Assembly (NCBI GenBank): GCA_018466975.1
Contig: CM031561.1
Coordinates: forward strand, 3,968,001-4,032,000
From: Sparassis latifolia
Taxonomy: Eukaryota > Basidiomycota > Agaricomycetes > Polyporales > Sparassidaceae
Direction: 5' to 3'
Length of the DNA: 64,000 nt
Shown: positions 1 to 11,427 of the stretch, in pieces
Layout of the letters: every line of letters starts with the position of its first letter
Numbering within the stretch: the first letter of the stretch is position 1
Program-made: the position numbers and the translations under genes
Notes under the pieces: model-generated
Seen by the model: the letters and a program-made list of their open reading frames with translations, nothing else
Database searches by the model: none
Told to the model about the DNA's origin: nothing

Positions 1-3000
1 ACTACTGCTTCATCCGCTGCTCGCTTGCCGATTCGTACCTTCGCTTCTGGGCCGACAAATTCGATGCGAGGGGCGGCATACCTAGCAGGACTAGATGAGC
101 ACCATATCATCCAGCAGCGCAAGTCTGCTATTGTTGTCGACATCGGTGGAACCACGACCGATGTGGGTGTTTTGCTACCTTCGGGATTTCCTCGCCAGGC
201 AGCTGCTTTCATAGAAGTAGGAGGCGTGCGCACCAACTTCGCAATGGCGGACGTGCAATCCATCGGACTGGGTGGTGGCTCGCGTGTGAGAGTATGTGAA
301 ACTGCGAAGGGAGAGCAGGTCACCGTCGGACCGGACTCCGTGGGATACAATTTGACCTGCTATGCTAAAGTCTTCGGTGGGGATGTGTTGACAGCTACAG
401 ACATGATTGTCGCTGGTGGGTGCGAAGAGGAAGTGGGAAAGAGAGAGCGGGTTGCCGACCTGGACCGCAATGTGATTGAGAAGGCGAAGAAAGTCATTAA
501 GAAGCTTCTAGAGGGAATAATCGATAGGTGGGTTTCAATTTCTTACATTCGTACGATTTAGAGCCTCATCCGTACCTCAGGATGAAGACGTCGCCAGAGC
601 ATATTACAGTGCTGCTTGTCGGCGGTGGGAGTATTATCGCCCCCAACGAACTCACTGGTGTCAGCGAAATTATGAGACCAGCTTATTTCAGCGTCGCCAA
701 TGCTGTAGGTGCCGCAATGGCGAAAGGTAAGTAGTACGAGTCATAATTAAGTTGCTGCAGCTTGAAACGATGATACGCCATGTCTGTCCCAGTTGCTGGG
801 GACGTGGACACCATAGAGCTACTCCAGAATCGTAACGTTCATGCTGTCATTGAATCGATCAAGACACGAGCCATACAAAAGGCCATCATTGCTGGTGCAG
901 ATCCAGGTAACATTCTTTTGATCGAATCATCTTCCGTTTACTCACTTGAGCAGCTACTACTAAGGTCGTCGAAGTGGCCAATCTCCCCGTGCAGGTATGT
1001 TGTGACAAACGTATTACCTGCATAGCTCATTTTCTTCTGTAGTATGTAACGAATCAAGCGACTCGTATCATTGTCAAAGCTGCAGGAGAGTTAGCAATGA
1101 ATGCCATTGCGTCTACAACTGAGCTAAATGTAATTACAAATGGGGACGATGAGCCTGAGGCTAGCGAGGGTGAGAAGGCCGTTTTGCAGGAAGTGAATGA
1201 AGAGGAAGACCTGATCGACATCGAGGAGTATGCTCCCACAATTCGAGAAGATCGATCGTGGATTTTATCAGAACTGGATCTCGGTAAGACAAAAATTTCA
1301 AAAAAAAAGTCTGACATCTCTATTGTGCTTTAGAATGGATTGCCGAAGGATGTGGTGTCTTAGGTACGGGAGGTGGGGGCTCAACATACCCACCCTTCCT
1401 TATGGCTCGTCAATTGCTTCGTGATGGTAAGGAGATCATTGTGAGTTGCAGTCAGTCTCACTGTACCAATTCTGACTCACCCATCCACATCAGATTGTCG
1501 ATCCTGATGATGTAGCTGAAGACGGAGTCTTTCTTCGTTGTATGTTCATGGTGTGTCCTCCCATAGCTCGTCGAAATACGGTCGTTCTGAAGCTTCCTTG
1601 CAGGGTTCACCCAGTGTCTCGGTACGTCGTCCAAGAGTTACTGAGCTTCACCTTGGTAGCGCTAACCTATCTGGTCAGCTCGAGCGTGTGCAAGGCGGTG
1701 TCGAGATACCTGCATCCATTCGTGCACTCATGACTTACATGGGTCTGCAAGACATCACTGGAGCGATATCTGATGAAATCGGAGGTGGTAATGGGATACA
1801 ACCAATGATTGTTGCGACAGAGATGGGCAAGGTAGTCCTAGACGCGGACTTGATGGGCCGAGCATATCCCAATGTGCGTTATTAATTGTTCATCAGGATT
1901 CGCTATTCAACATTGACGAGATACCACAGATGTACCAATCGTGAGAGCGAATAGATTGGTTCAAACTCTCTTCAGAGTTACTGACCTTTTTTGATCGCGG
2001 GCAGCTTACCTGGCGCCTTCGATATACCTGGAGGACTGTGGCCTTGCGCTATATCCGATGGTGTTGGGAATACAGTTGTAAGTGCGCGGAAATTACGGTG
2101 TCATATGACTAAGAAGTATCTAGTTGTTGCCGACTGCAAGTAATCCAAAGTCTGTTGAGACCATCCTTCGGACTGTAACCACTGAAATGGGATCAAGGAG
2201 TGGTGTCAGTATGGCGCCATTGACACGCAAAACTTGTCAGGAGTATGGTACGTCTGTCCAAGGTTTGTGAAGTGGCTGCGTTGAATGAATTTCCTTACAG
2301 GAGTCGTTCGAAGTGTGTCCCAAGCCTGGCGGATTGGCCGAATCATTGCACTTTGCAGGAAGAAGAATAAGTTGAGGAGTATTCCATCAGCGATACTTGA
2401 GCTCCAGAATGGTTCGTGTCTGTTCGTCGGCAAAATCATAGATGTACAGAGGGTAAGCCGTTTCTTCACCGACTCTTGTCTGCTCTCTCAGATTTCACGA
2501 GTAGGAAGTACGTAAAGGTTTCACATGGGGGTCTGTCACTATTGTACCATTACTTGAAGACGAAGAAGAGGATGGATGTCCGCCCACGAACATCCCCGTT
2601 GCTCACGGCCAAGACGACCGTCTTGTAATACCATTTCAAAATGAGAATTTATACGCCTATATCAGTTCACCTAGCGGGGAACAGAAGGTGCATTTGTCTG
2701 TCGGTCTCGATCAAACATCCATGGAATTCTGACAACATGCATCGCATATAGATTCTAGTCACTGTTCCGGACTTGATTGCTGTGCTTGACTCCCAGAACG
2801 GCGCACCGCTCGGCACTCCAGATTATAGGTACGGAGTCCGGACATGCGGAAATACTCTCTGTAGATTTGATTTAAGCCCTTCACCAGATATGGCCTACGT
2901 GTCACTGTGATAGCATTGGCAGGCAATCCGAAGTGGACTGCTACCCCGGAAGGTTTGGCGTGTGGTGGTCCGTCCGCCTTCGGGTATGTGGTCCAGTCAA

Positions 3001-3133
3001 AAGTATTCATGCGTTGATGATTAATTATGGCGAATACAGTCTCCAGGATTTGCCGTTCACACCAATTGCGCAGTACAGGGAACCTTCAAGCGTTATTACT
3101 GAGTATGCCCTGATACGACCAGATGCGCTGTAG
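1..3133 (+). CDS. Hydantoinase/oxoprolinase + DUF917 fusion protein, 3' part
   Basis: The first exon encodes the C-terminal half of a hydantoinase A/oxoprolinase domain, an ASKHA-fold ATPase family acting on cyclic amides. Its phosphate-binding strand reads VVDIGGTTTDVG, followed by GLGGGSRVRV and, after one intron, LLVGGGSI. A DUF917 domain follows, with the glycine-rich start GVLGTGGGGSTYP near 1355 and EIGGGNGIQPM near 1780. The open frame runs from base 1, so the 5' end lies outside the window. Introns read by eye include 528-580, 727-792, 907-953, 995-1042, 1284-1333 and 1441-1493; more follow downstream. The last intron (about 2990-3038) joins PSAFG to YSLQDLPFTP, and the stop is at 3131-3133. 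Fungal fusions of this type are about 1,000 residues. Substrate cannot be inferred. The gene converges on the LYC1-like gene with about 120 bp between stops. No disabling change was noticed. Confidence 0.88.
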
Positions 3134-3254
3134 ATGTACCGAATCGGCTTCTGTGCGACCTAGGTTATCCGTGCGCTACACTTGTCTCATTGAAGAGTGT
3201 ACATTATATCAATTCTAACACCAGCAGAACCTGGGTGACAACTTTGTTAGCGAT

Positions 3255-4589
3255 CTACTCCCCATTTTCGCGTGAGAAACGTACGCACTTCTCGTTGAAC
3301 ATCCATTCGACTTCGTCATCGGTCTCCCTGCCATACCACTTGAACGCAGACAGATGCTCAGCTCTCTCTCCGGTCTTCCAGCCCAATTCTTCTGCCAGCG
3401 AATACCATTCCTCCCGTAGACCCCATATCTCTATTCTCTCTGTCTTCTCATTCTGTGCGGCCTCTACTATTTTAGCCAACAACTGTGGAAAGCTCGACTT
3501 GGTGGCACGAATACGGGTCACCACCAATGTACGAGGCCGGTCTCGCACGTCGAGCGTCCATGTTGCGAAAGTTTGTGGTTCTCTGCCAGATTCGTCGAGG
3601 TCTTGCCGAAGCAGGACTCCCCATATAGCCGTAGGCAAGACGGGTGTTCGATCCGAATCGAAAGACATTGTCCTTCGAATCGTGTAGACGCCCACGCCAT
3701 TGTGCGGCAGAAATGAGAATAGAGTACAGTTGCTGGCAGCGGCAGCGGCCCTCATGTCGGCTTTTATGTCTTTCACGTCCCTCTTCCAGACAGAATTTAC
3801 TGTGTCCTCTGTTAACCACTCCCATTTCGTGTCGACGTTAGTCGTCTGCCTGACAGAAGTTTCCGGAATGTAGACCGTCTCCCGGGCACCACTGACGAGC
3901 CATCCATTCCCTTCTTCCACGTCAGGTCCACACGCTCGATAGAATTGACCGCCGATATCGCTATATAAGACGGAGAAATGTGCATTTCTGGTCCTGAAAC
4001 TGTCTGCAATCTGTGGAGGTGACCCCCAAGACGGCGGAAAGACGGCAGGTAGAGCAGAACGTGGAGCAAGAACCCAATGGAGTAAATGCAGCATATGCTG
4101 GGCATATCCCTTCCTTCTCTTCGAAGGTGGGGTGAATACTGAAGCAATACCGTATGCAGTGACCTCCACAGGTTGCGACTGCCCGGTTGAAGACTGATTC
4201 GCGATCAATCCCGTGCGGCGGAAGCTTTAGAATAGCTGATTTGTGTTTTAAAATTCCTAGGCGAAATATAACGGACGTACGTTTCGCATGAACACATGAA
4301 GTCCAATGTCTCAGGATTGGTCCGAGGTGCCAGAACCCTGCCCCAATTTCGCCCTCGATAATGTGTTAGGCGTGTTACAAAACATTGAGTCATACCAGGT
4401 TATAAGTTTCCCCCCTAGCGCATGTTCATGCTCATCCATGATAGCATCTCTCAGTATGTATTCTTCCATGGTGAGCCCCTTCGCCCACTGGAAGGAGGTG
4501 CGTCTCCGGGATTCGAGAACTTGCTCTCGGATCGCCGGAAAAAGTGACAACTCTGCAAACGCAAGTGCCATGAAGCCGGCTACTGGCAC
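3255..4589 (-). CDS. LYC1: LYC1-like lysine N6-acetyltransferase
   Basis: Three exons: about 4589-4396, 4337-4281 and 4224-3255. They join as KLITW|VLAPR and SCET|FRRTGL, which restores the LYC1 family pattern (LSLFPA near the N-terminus, then HEHA, then ETLDFMCSCETFRR). The protein has a GNAT-type N-terminal part and the long C-terminal LYC1 domain ending in VEWMFNEKCVRFSREN. In Yarrowia LYC1 acetylates the epsilon-amino group of lysine with acetyl-CoA during lysine catabolism; basidiomycete homologues are usually annotated only as LYC1-like or GNAT. Length is about 400 residues. The start could be the Met at 4589 or the next Met at about 4571, which gives MALAFAELSLFP. All introns are short GT-AG. 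The frame is intact as read. Exact substrate in this organism is inference. Confidence 0.85.
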
Positions 4590-5122
4590 TAGTTACTGAT
4601 TTGCAAGCCAGATATGAGTTGATGATGGGGATGCAGAACAATTTACCTCTCAAAGTTATCGATGAAAAATGGCGATCGTCAACGCCACGCCGTCAGTGCA
4701 TATCTGAAACTGGCAAGTGAAGTTGTAAGGCGAAGGATCGCCAGGATCCTCACATGTAAAGTTTCAAGTCGGCGACCAGAAAAGATGTGTCAGGAGCGGC
4801 GGCGGCCCTCCGACTTCTACAACGTCTGTCTGCAGTCTTGTTGAAAAGTCGGAGTGTCATTGTGTAGTTCCTGTAAAACATACTCATGTACCTTGCAAGG
4901 GTCCGGCCGAAGAACTTGAATCTCATTTTGCCCTCAACTGGAATCCGTTGTTGATTACGCATGGTACTAACACTGATTTTCTTTATAGTCGGCGATGTTA
5001 TTGAATCTAGTACAGGATCTTTATAGCAACTCAATCATTCTCTAGTGTCGCTATAAAATCGATCCCAGAACTTCAGCACACTTCGAGCATGCCGAAGACG
5101 GCACGATAGTCACTCACAGTAC
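4590..5122. other. Gene-free spacer between LYC1-like gene and reductase 3' end
   Basis: About 530 bp with only short overlapping open frames on both strands and no family signature. It should hold the promoter of the LYC1-like gene and the 3' untranslated region of the reductase gene. No repeat was recognised. Confidence 0.5.
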
Positions 5123-7476
5123 TCACACCTTCAAAATGCCCGCCCTGGCCCAGTAACCGAGTGTCTTCAGCATATCCTCCTTGTCCAGCTGCCGGAACTG
5201 CTCCAACGTCGCCGAGCAGCGCTCGGCCTTCTCCGTGCTCAGCCGCATGCGGCCGTCGAACTCGCCTGTGCGGAAAAACTCGAGGAGCGTCACCGCAGTG
5301 TCGTGCTGCTGCATCTCTCTTGAGCTCGGGCTCTTGCCTGCCGTCTTCATCGCCGCAGCTACGGCCTCGAGCCTCCCAAGCCACTCCGAGTAGGGGACGA
5401 GCGGCACACCGAGGTTCGCCGCGGCCGGCGCAAAGAGTGAGTCCCATGTCACGGGACGCGGGTGCACCAGGTTCAAGACCGGCTCGACGATCTTGGAGAG
5501 ACCATGTCGAGGAGTGCGGAGGTGACGATATCCACGGGTAGCCACGCGACAATCTATGATTGACCAGCTGTGACGCTGAGCAGACGAGGACAGCGGGGGT
5601 GAGGAGGGGGCGTACCTCTTCTAGTGACGGCATGCAGCCCAGAGCCTGCGTGGCACTCACTAAGGCGCCGACCCACTCTTTCGTGTTCCACCCACCGTTG
5701 AGCGTATCACCACTGATCTGGCCCACGTGCACTGAGGTCGTGCGCAGCCCGCTCTCCCGTGAGGCGTAGGCAAAGAGCTGCTCCGCAACCCACTTGCTCT
5801 CGCCGTAACCTGCGCCCATTGCCACTTTGGGATCCAGAATCAGCTCTTCAAGCACGGGCCTAGATGTGGGGTTTCATTGGGAATGTACTTAGGGCCCGTT
5901 CGGCATCAAAACATTTGCGTCACGCAGACGCTTTCGCAACGCAAACACTCAGAAGCCGTAAACTCCCGAAAGCTCCGGTGAACCCGAGGTTGTGATGGCC
6001 TGTGACTGATGAGTTGAGTTATCCACCGCCGACATTCCCGCCTCGCTGCCCTCGACGACGGCAATGGGCATGAGTATCTGAGAGTGCAGTTGTGGTAGAA
6101 CTCAGCAATACCATTGAAGAGAGCATGTGGTACTGTATTCTATTATGCCAAATTCATATCTAATCATCTAGTCAAGTCTTATTTGATGCATCCTAATCCA
6201 CCTGCTCATCGTTGGCAACGACGAGCAAAGGCAGACGCACGACGAGCCGCGATTCCCGGTGTCGGTCAATACGGTCGCCCGGAAGTGGGGCATGACAGCG
6301 GCAAGATCGGCCCGTTGTGTGCATCTATTTGGACGTCTGCGTGAAATAAACGCAAACCTTTGCGTGACGCAAATGTTTTGATGCCGAATGGGCCCTTAGT
6401 ATACGCGTGATGATTGAATCCGTGTGATGGCTTACTGCGGAGGACACCGATGGAGCTGACAAAGAGGATGCGCAGGCCTGCAAAGCTTGGAGACCCGGCG
6501 GAGAGGTTGATCAAGTTGCACACGCCGGTGATCAAGGGCTCGAATGACGACAGGGAGAGGTTGAAATCGACCCGCCAGGCTATTTATTCTAGCGTCAGGT
6601 CACTAGCAGTCTGAGGGCAGTTTCGACGCACCATTGTGGATGATCGCCGTTACAGAGTCGCGGATCTAGCCTTCCGTCAGCGTGATGTATCTGGAAGGTG
6701 ATTCGCAAACCACCTTACTTCATCATATCTCTCCTTGCTCAAACCCATATACCTTTTTGGCAGCTCGCTCGCCATCAACATGAGCTTCTCTGAGTTGAGC
6801 AAGCCGACGTCAAGACCCCAAGTCTTGAATGCCTCCTGCTGCCGCGCTCTCAGTGCAACATCCGAACCCTGGGAGTCCCTGTTCAGCGCATACACTCTGA
6901 TGACGTCCGGCCTCTGCAGGAGCTGAGAGAGTAGATGGCAACCCAAGCGGCCAGTGGTGCCTGTCACCAAGATGGTCTTTCCATCCTGAACAGCTACATA
7001 CTTCCCTCCATCGAAACGCTTCGCGAAGGATATAGTGGCGGCGTATTTCTTCACCATGTTGTGCATCTCTTTCGCCTTCGTCTCCATATGGGAGGCGCTG
7101 CCAGCCTTCTTACCCGTTGAAACCAGGTGGAAGACGAAGTCACTGAGGGCACCGATGCTTGGGTGCATGTAGATGAGGTTGTGGGGAACATTGTGTACGG
7201 AGGCAGTCGTCGATGACCGGATGGCATGGATGACTGTGTTGCGTATCCAGGTCACCTGCAGACTGAAATCTAGGAGTGAGTAGAGGCGGAAAGATGCTCG
7301 CAAGAAAATCTGTACCGAACCTGTCACATCCTTGCTGGAAGAGGTCATTGTTGTTGGCCAACTTCATCTTTATCACCCGTTCCACCAGCTCTCTGATGAA
7401 GTCCAGCGTGGTGGCATTGGACCACGAAATGGGTATGGGAACTTCGACCTCAGATGAGTCCTGCACCGCTTTGTAG
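5123..7476 (-). pseudogene. Reductase gene fragment 5: carrier (T) and thioester reductase (R) domains
   Basis: The fragment begins at the insertion point in the exon for VEAVYKAVQDSS. The carrier domain follows, with its phosphopantetheine serine created by splicing: GCD|SLQVTWIRN (intron about 7322-7270). The R domain is a short-chain-dehydrogenase-like fold with the NADP-binding loop VTGTTGRLGCHLL near 6990-6950, FVSSIG near 6455, and the catalytic Tyr-Lys pair in GYGESKWVAEQL near 5810-5775. The C-terminus reads WLPVDIVTSALLDMVSK after an intron (about 5615-5547) and ends LGYWARAGILKV with a stop at 5123. The coding of this half looks almost undamaged; joining GVLR to VLEEL across the MITE-bearing intron is off by one base in my reading, which may be a frameshift or a misread splice site. 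It lies 3' of a 12.4-kb transposon. Confidence 0.85.
5892..6395. mobile_element. 504-bp PIF/Harbinger-like MITE
   Basis: Terminal inverted repeats of at least 40 bp begin GGGCCCGTTCGGCATCAAAA on the left, and the reverse complement of the right end is GGGCCCATTCGGCATCAAAA. A TTA trinucleotide flanks both ends (5889-5891 and 6396-6398). A 3-bp TTA/TAA duplication and GGGCC-type ends are typical of PIF/Harbinger MITEs. No transposase is encoded. The element sits in an intron of the reductase gene's R-domain region, between exons for FVSSIGVLR and VLEELILDP, so on its own it need not disrupt the protein. Confidence 0.8.
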
Positions 7477-7565
7477 CACACCGTTCAGTCATGTTACCTG
7501 AACTGAACTCCCATTTACCCTGACATTGTCATGAACTGGACAGCCAGCGGACGTCGGCCCATCGT
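7477..7565 (+). repeat. Left terminal inverted repeat of the Tnp2 element
   Basis: About 88 bp, starting CACACCGTTCAGTCATG and ending at GACGTCGGCCCATCG. It matches the reverse complement of 19765-19852 at roughly 85-90% by eye. It directly abuts the 7-bp host repeat tttgtag. Confidence 0.85.
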
Positions 7566-8640
7566 CACCATGTTGACCTCTACCAGCAGTGGGCCCATAT
7601 CTTTCATGTGTGGGATACCAGCAGTGGGCCCACTGCTAGTGTTCTTCTCCTAGTGCTTGGCCCACTAGCAGGACATATTACAGTGTTGTAACCGTTAAGC
7701 AATGGGCCCACTGCCACAGGTCAGAAGGTGGGCCGATGCCAGAGCATGTTATCGCCATCAATGGGCCCACTGCCAGAGCATGTTACCACCATCAATGGGC
7801 CCACCGCCAAAGGTCGGAGTGTTGGCCAATGCCTGAGCATGTTTCTCTGAGCAATGGGCCCACCGCCAGAGTATGATGAATGAGCAGTGGGCCCATCGCC
7901 AAGAGTGTAAGATGACCGATGGGCCCATCGCCAAAGGTTAGAGGGTTGACGATTGCCAGAGCATGTTATCGCCAGCAATCGGCCCATCGCCAAAGCACCC
8001 TCAGTGAGGGCCTTACTGCAAGCACTCATGGGATAGGTCATCACCAGGACATGTTTCCGCCAGCAATCGGCCCACCGCCAAAGGTCAGAGGGTTGGCCAA
8101 CGCCAGAGCATGTTTGTCTGAGCAATGGGCCCACTGCCAGAGTAGTCAAAGGTCAGAGTGTTGGCCATCACCAGAGCATGTTATCGCCATCAATGGGCCC
8201 ACTGTGAAAGTATGATTAATGAGCAGTGAGCCCATCACCACGAGTGTAAGATGAAGGATGGGCTCACCGCCAAAGGTCAGAGGGTTGGCCATCACCAGAG
8301 CATGTTATCGCCACCAATAGGCCAATAGCCAGAGTACAATAGCTGAGCGGTGGGCCCATCTCCAAGAGTATCAAATGAAAGATGGGCCTACTGCCACAGG
8401 CCAGGGGGTAGACAATCACCAGGACATGTTTCTCTCAGCAATGGGCTCACTACCAATGTACAATGAATGAGCAGCGGGCCCACCACCATAGGGGTATGTC
8501 TGAGCAGTGGGCCCATCATCATGATGCTATTATTTACCAATGGGCTCACCACCATAGGGGTACCTCTGAGCAGTGGGCCCACCGACATGATGTTATTAGT
8601 CAGTGATTGGTTTACCATCATAATGCTGGCAGTGCCTGCA
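7566..8640. repeat. Left subterminal minisatellite with GGGCCCA core
   Basis: About 1.1 kb of diverged tandem units, roughly 30-40 bp each, built on the core CAATGGGCCCACTGCCAGAG followed by CATGTTATCGCC or similar. The self-complementary GGGCCC appears in most units. Open frames on both strands here are periodic artefacts. An equivalent array in the opposite orientation lies at 19138-19740. Confidence 0.85.
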
Positions 8641-8689
8641 CTCAGCAATTCACCTAATCGCTAACCTGACACTACATCTCTGGTGGAGT

Positions 8690-9125
8690 TTTTACAACAT
8701 GGAGTCCTGTCTGAAACTTATTGTAGCTATCATATAGAGTGCAGTGCCACCATTTTATGAGTTCCTGATATATGGCAAACCATGGCTTTACATTCTAGTG
8801 ATGGCGAGACTCAATTTGCCAAAAAGTCGCCAACCTGGCTCTCCTTCTCTGGCGAAGTTTGTTAAACTTGGAGGTCTGTCTGAAACTTGTAGCAGAGGAT
8901 TCATGAAGTTAAATTCCATCATTTTATAAGTTCCTAGTATATAGCGAGCTGTGACTTTACATCCTGGTAATGGTGTGACTCAACTAGTAAAAAACTCGCC
9001 ATCCTGGCTTTCCTTCTTTGGTGAAGTTGATTAAACTTGGAGGACTCTGAAACTTGTAAAAGAGAACTTATAAAGTGCAGTGCCACCATTCTATGAGTTC
9101 CTAGTATATGGCGAGCCATGGCTTT
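8690..9125 (+). repeat. Left copies of the ~168-bp subterminal repeat
   Basis: About two and a half units of a ~168-bp repeat. Diagnostic pieces are GCGAGCCATGGCTTTACATT (with the self-complementary AGCCATGGCT), GCGAGACTCAATTTGCCAAA, GTCGCCAACCTGGCTCTCC and GTCTGAAACTTGTAG. Same orientation as 15350-16850 and opposite to 17780-19137, so the array is part of the inverted-end architecture of the transposon. Confidence 0.85.
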
Positions 9126-9473
9126 CACAGCACAACGCCCCGGATTTTGACGTCGGTGAAATCCGAGAAGAATGTCAAGTTTTCGATCATTCCTGCACGA
9201 TTCTTCTGTAGATACTCAAGCTCGAGAATGTACAGAGTATTACAAATCTTTGGATCATTTTGCTATCATTATACTGAACATTTTTGCGAACATTTTGACG
9301 AACATATCATAACCGCTCCAGGGAGCCTGCACCACCCCCAGCTACCACCCGTCCCCTAGCTAGCTATTCCGTGCTCCCTGATTGATGTAGCAATTCATCT
9401 GTCAATCCTGCAGTGAAGCATATAAATCACGATGGATTAGGTTAACTAATGTCATGTCGCGCGCAAGTGCTCA

Positions 9474-11296
9474 GTGCACACGGATGATGGGCGAGAACAT
9501 GGATCAAGGCATCATATCGTGGTCGGGAGTAAGCAGACCTTTCACCCCATGCAAACGACTGCCCGTCTGTCCTCAGCCTCTGACGCAGCAACTCTACTCG
9601 GTCTTGCACATATCGACACCAGCATGGCGGATGAACCGGCTAACAGCGAGCAAGGGGTAACTGTGAAAAGGGCGAAGACGGCTGCGCTCGTTGCGCAGGT
9701 CTCCAACCACCAGATGCGGCTTGAACTCCTGGAGGAGGAGAAGGTTATGCTGCAGGCAGAGCTAGAATAAACGAAGAAGTTACTGCATACCTATAGTGCT
9801 CGCTACACTGCAGTGTCGGAGCAGCTGGACAAGCAGGCTGACTTGATCTCGGGGCTGCAGACGCTAGTCGCCGACCTTCAGGAGCATTGTGTCTCATCTG
9901 ATGAGTCGAATGGTAGTGCAGAGGGTTTGGACTCCAATGACGAGGTGCTTGATGAAAAGGAGAAGAGGCGGATTGAAGACAGCATCGCCGCATTGAAGGA
10001 CACTTCATACCGAGTCAGTGATAGATTTCACATGAATGTGATGATGCACTTACTCGGAAAACGTAGGAACTCGTTCACCAGGCCTTTCAGACTCGCATGG
10101 GCATTCCAAACCTCAAACCGACGAGCCTGCCATGGTGGCCGAAGGATGGAGAGCCTTTACCGATTGACCCCGCGACCAAGACTGAGCTGATGCGCTTCCG
10201 CTGGGATCTCGGGTGGGATGCAGTCGAGAACTTTGAAAACATCAGCACCCTGGTTAGAATGATCATGCAGCAAGGTGGTGAGCTTGTACCCACCGCTGTA
10301 AAGGCTGTTCGAGCACTCGGAAGAGTTGATGTCGAGGATAGTGTCAAGAAGAAGTTTCTGGCACTGCAAAAAGCCTTGCACGATGCACATAAGATTGAAG
10401 GACATGGGCGATCGGTGACTGCACAGATAGAGATTGATGGGATTGATGTGTTGCCGAGTGAAGAGGCGAACTCGAAGTTGCCAGCCAGAGGTCAGAAGAA
10501 GCCATCGCATAGGACCAGCCGCACTAAGGGTGTACGTGATATAATTTAATGAGTTTATTCTCCATAAGCTCACGTACCGATGCAGAAACTTCAGGTTCGC
10601 GAGCGCAAACGTGCACATCTGCCGAAGAAATCAATGTGGCATGACCCCAAGTATGATGCCGCGTTCACAGACAGCTTGATGTCCGACGATGAGGATGAGC
10701 TAAATGAGAAGGGAGAGTTCACCGGGCATTATATATCAAAGGCTCCCAAATACCGGAGCCAAGTGGTAAGCATGTCGCTGAGGGCACATGGTTCCGAGGC
10801 TGATTATTATATACAATAGTTGATTGATCTCTTCAGAGAGATTGATGCCGCTCGGGATCCCATGCCATCGAGCAAGTACATCCCATGCATCAAGGCAGTA
10901 GAGACCATCGATGAGCTGCCAAAGGTGTCCAAGCTCCTCAAGAACAAAGCGCGATGGTGGATGATTGACCCGCACTGGTTGGCAGTCGAGACGAACCAGC
11001 AATACGATGTTGAGAGTCGTATCGTGAACAGTGGCAGGGCATGGGGCGATGATGAAGATCCGGAAGAGACTTTGGAGAAGCAGAAGCGAATGAGAGAAGA
11101 GAAGGCTGTGATTGTGAAGAACAAGAAAGCACGCCTCGCTGAAAATGCACAGGATAAGGGAGAAGGATCGTCGAAGCAGAAGGTGGCGAAAAAGAAAGGG
11201 AAGGGAAAGATAGTGAAGGTGAGCACTGGAGGGGATGCGGGCAAAGATCAAAACGCTGCCGAGGACGACGACGATGACCTGTACTTCGATGATTAG
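9474..11296 (+). CDS. Transposon companion protein, coiled-coil and charged, unknown function
   Basis: No known domain recognised. Exons read as: about 9474-10011, an intron from GTCAGT to GTAG joining SYR to ELVHQAFQTRMGIPNLKP, then an exon with SLPWWPKDGEPLPIDPATK, and later exons with KKSMWHDPKYDAAFTDS, LIDLFREIDAARDPMPSS and LKNKARWWMIDPHWL. The tail is Glu/Lys-rich and ends DDDDDLYFDD. The N-terminal third contains heptad-like stretches (LELLEEEKVMLQAELE and SEQLDKQADLISGLQTLVAD). An in-frame TAA separates these two stretches at 9768-9770, explicable as CAA to TAA, so this copy may be defective. It lies divergent in strand but convergent in position with the transposase gene, inside the same inverted ends. 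That suggests a mobility or regulatory accessory protein; this is inference from position and charge only. Confidence 0.6.
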
Positions 11297-11427
11297 CGTC
11301 GAACCTGTCTCCAATTCTGCACATACATTGCCATTTGTCATCTTACCCCTTCGCCAGCTACACCTCATCGTCGTCGTCCATAACCTCCGGCTCATTTCCC
11401 GTCTTGTTTCATTGTACAATTGTGCCG

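Noticed and set aside
5161..5541. A plus-strand Ser/Pro/Arg-rich frame opposite the reductase C-terminus
   Set aside because: Antisense shadow of a GC-rich coding exon; the minus strand carries the recognised R-domain sequence.
7721..8664. Open frames of 65-142 codons over the left array
   Set aside because: Periodic artefacts of the GGGCCCA minisatellite, with no start context, introns or family similarity.
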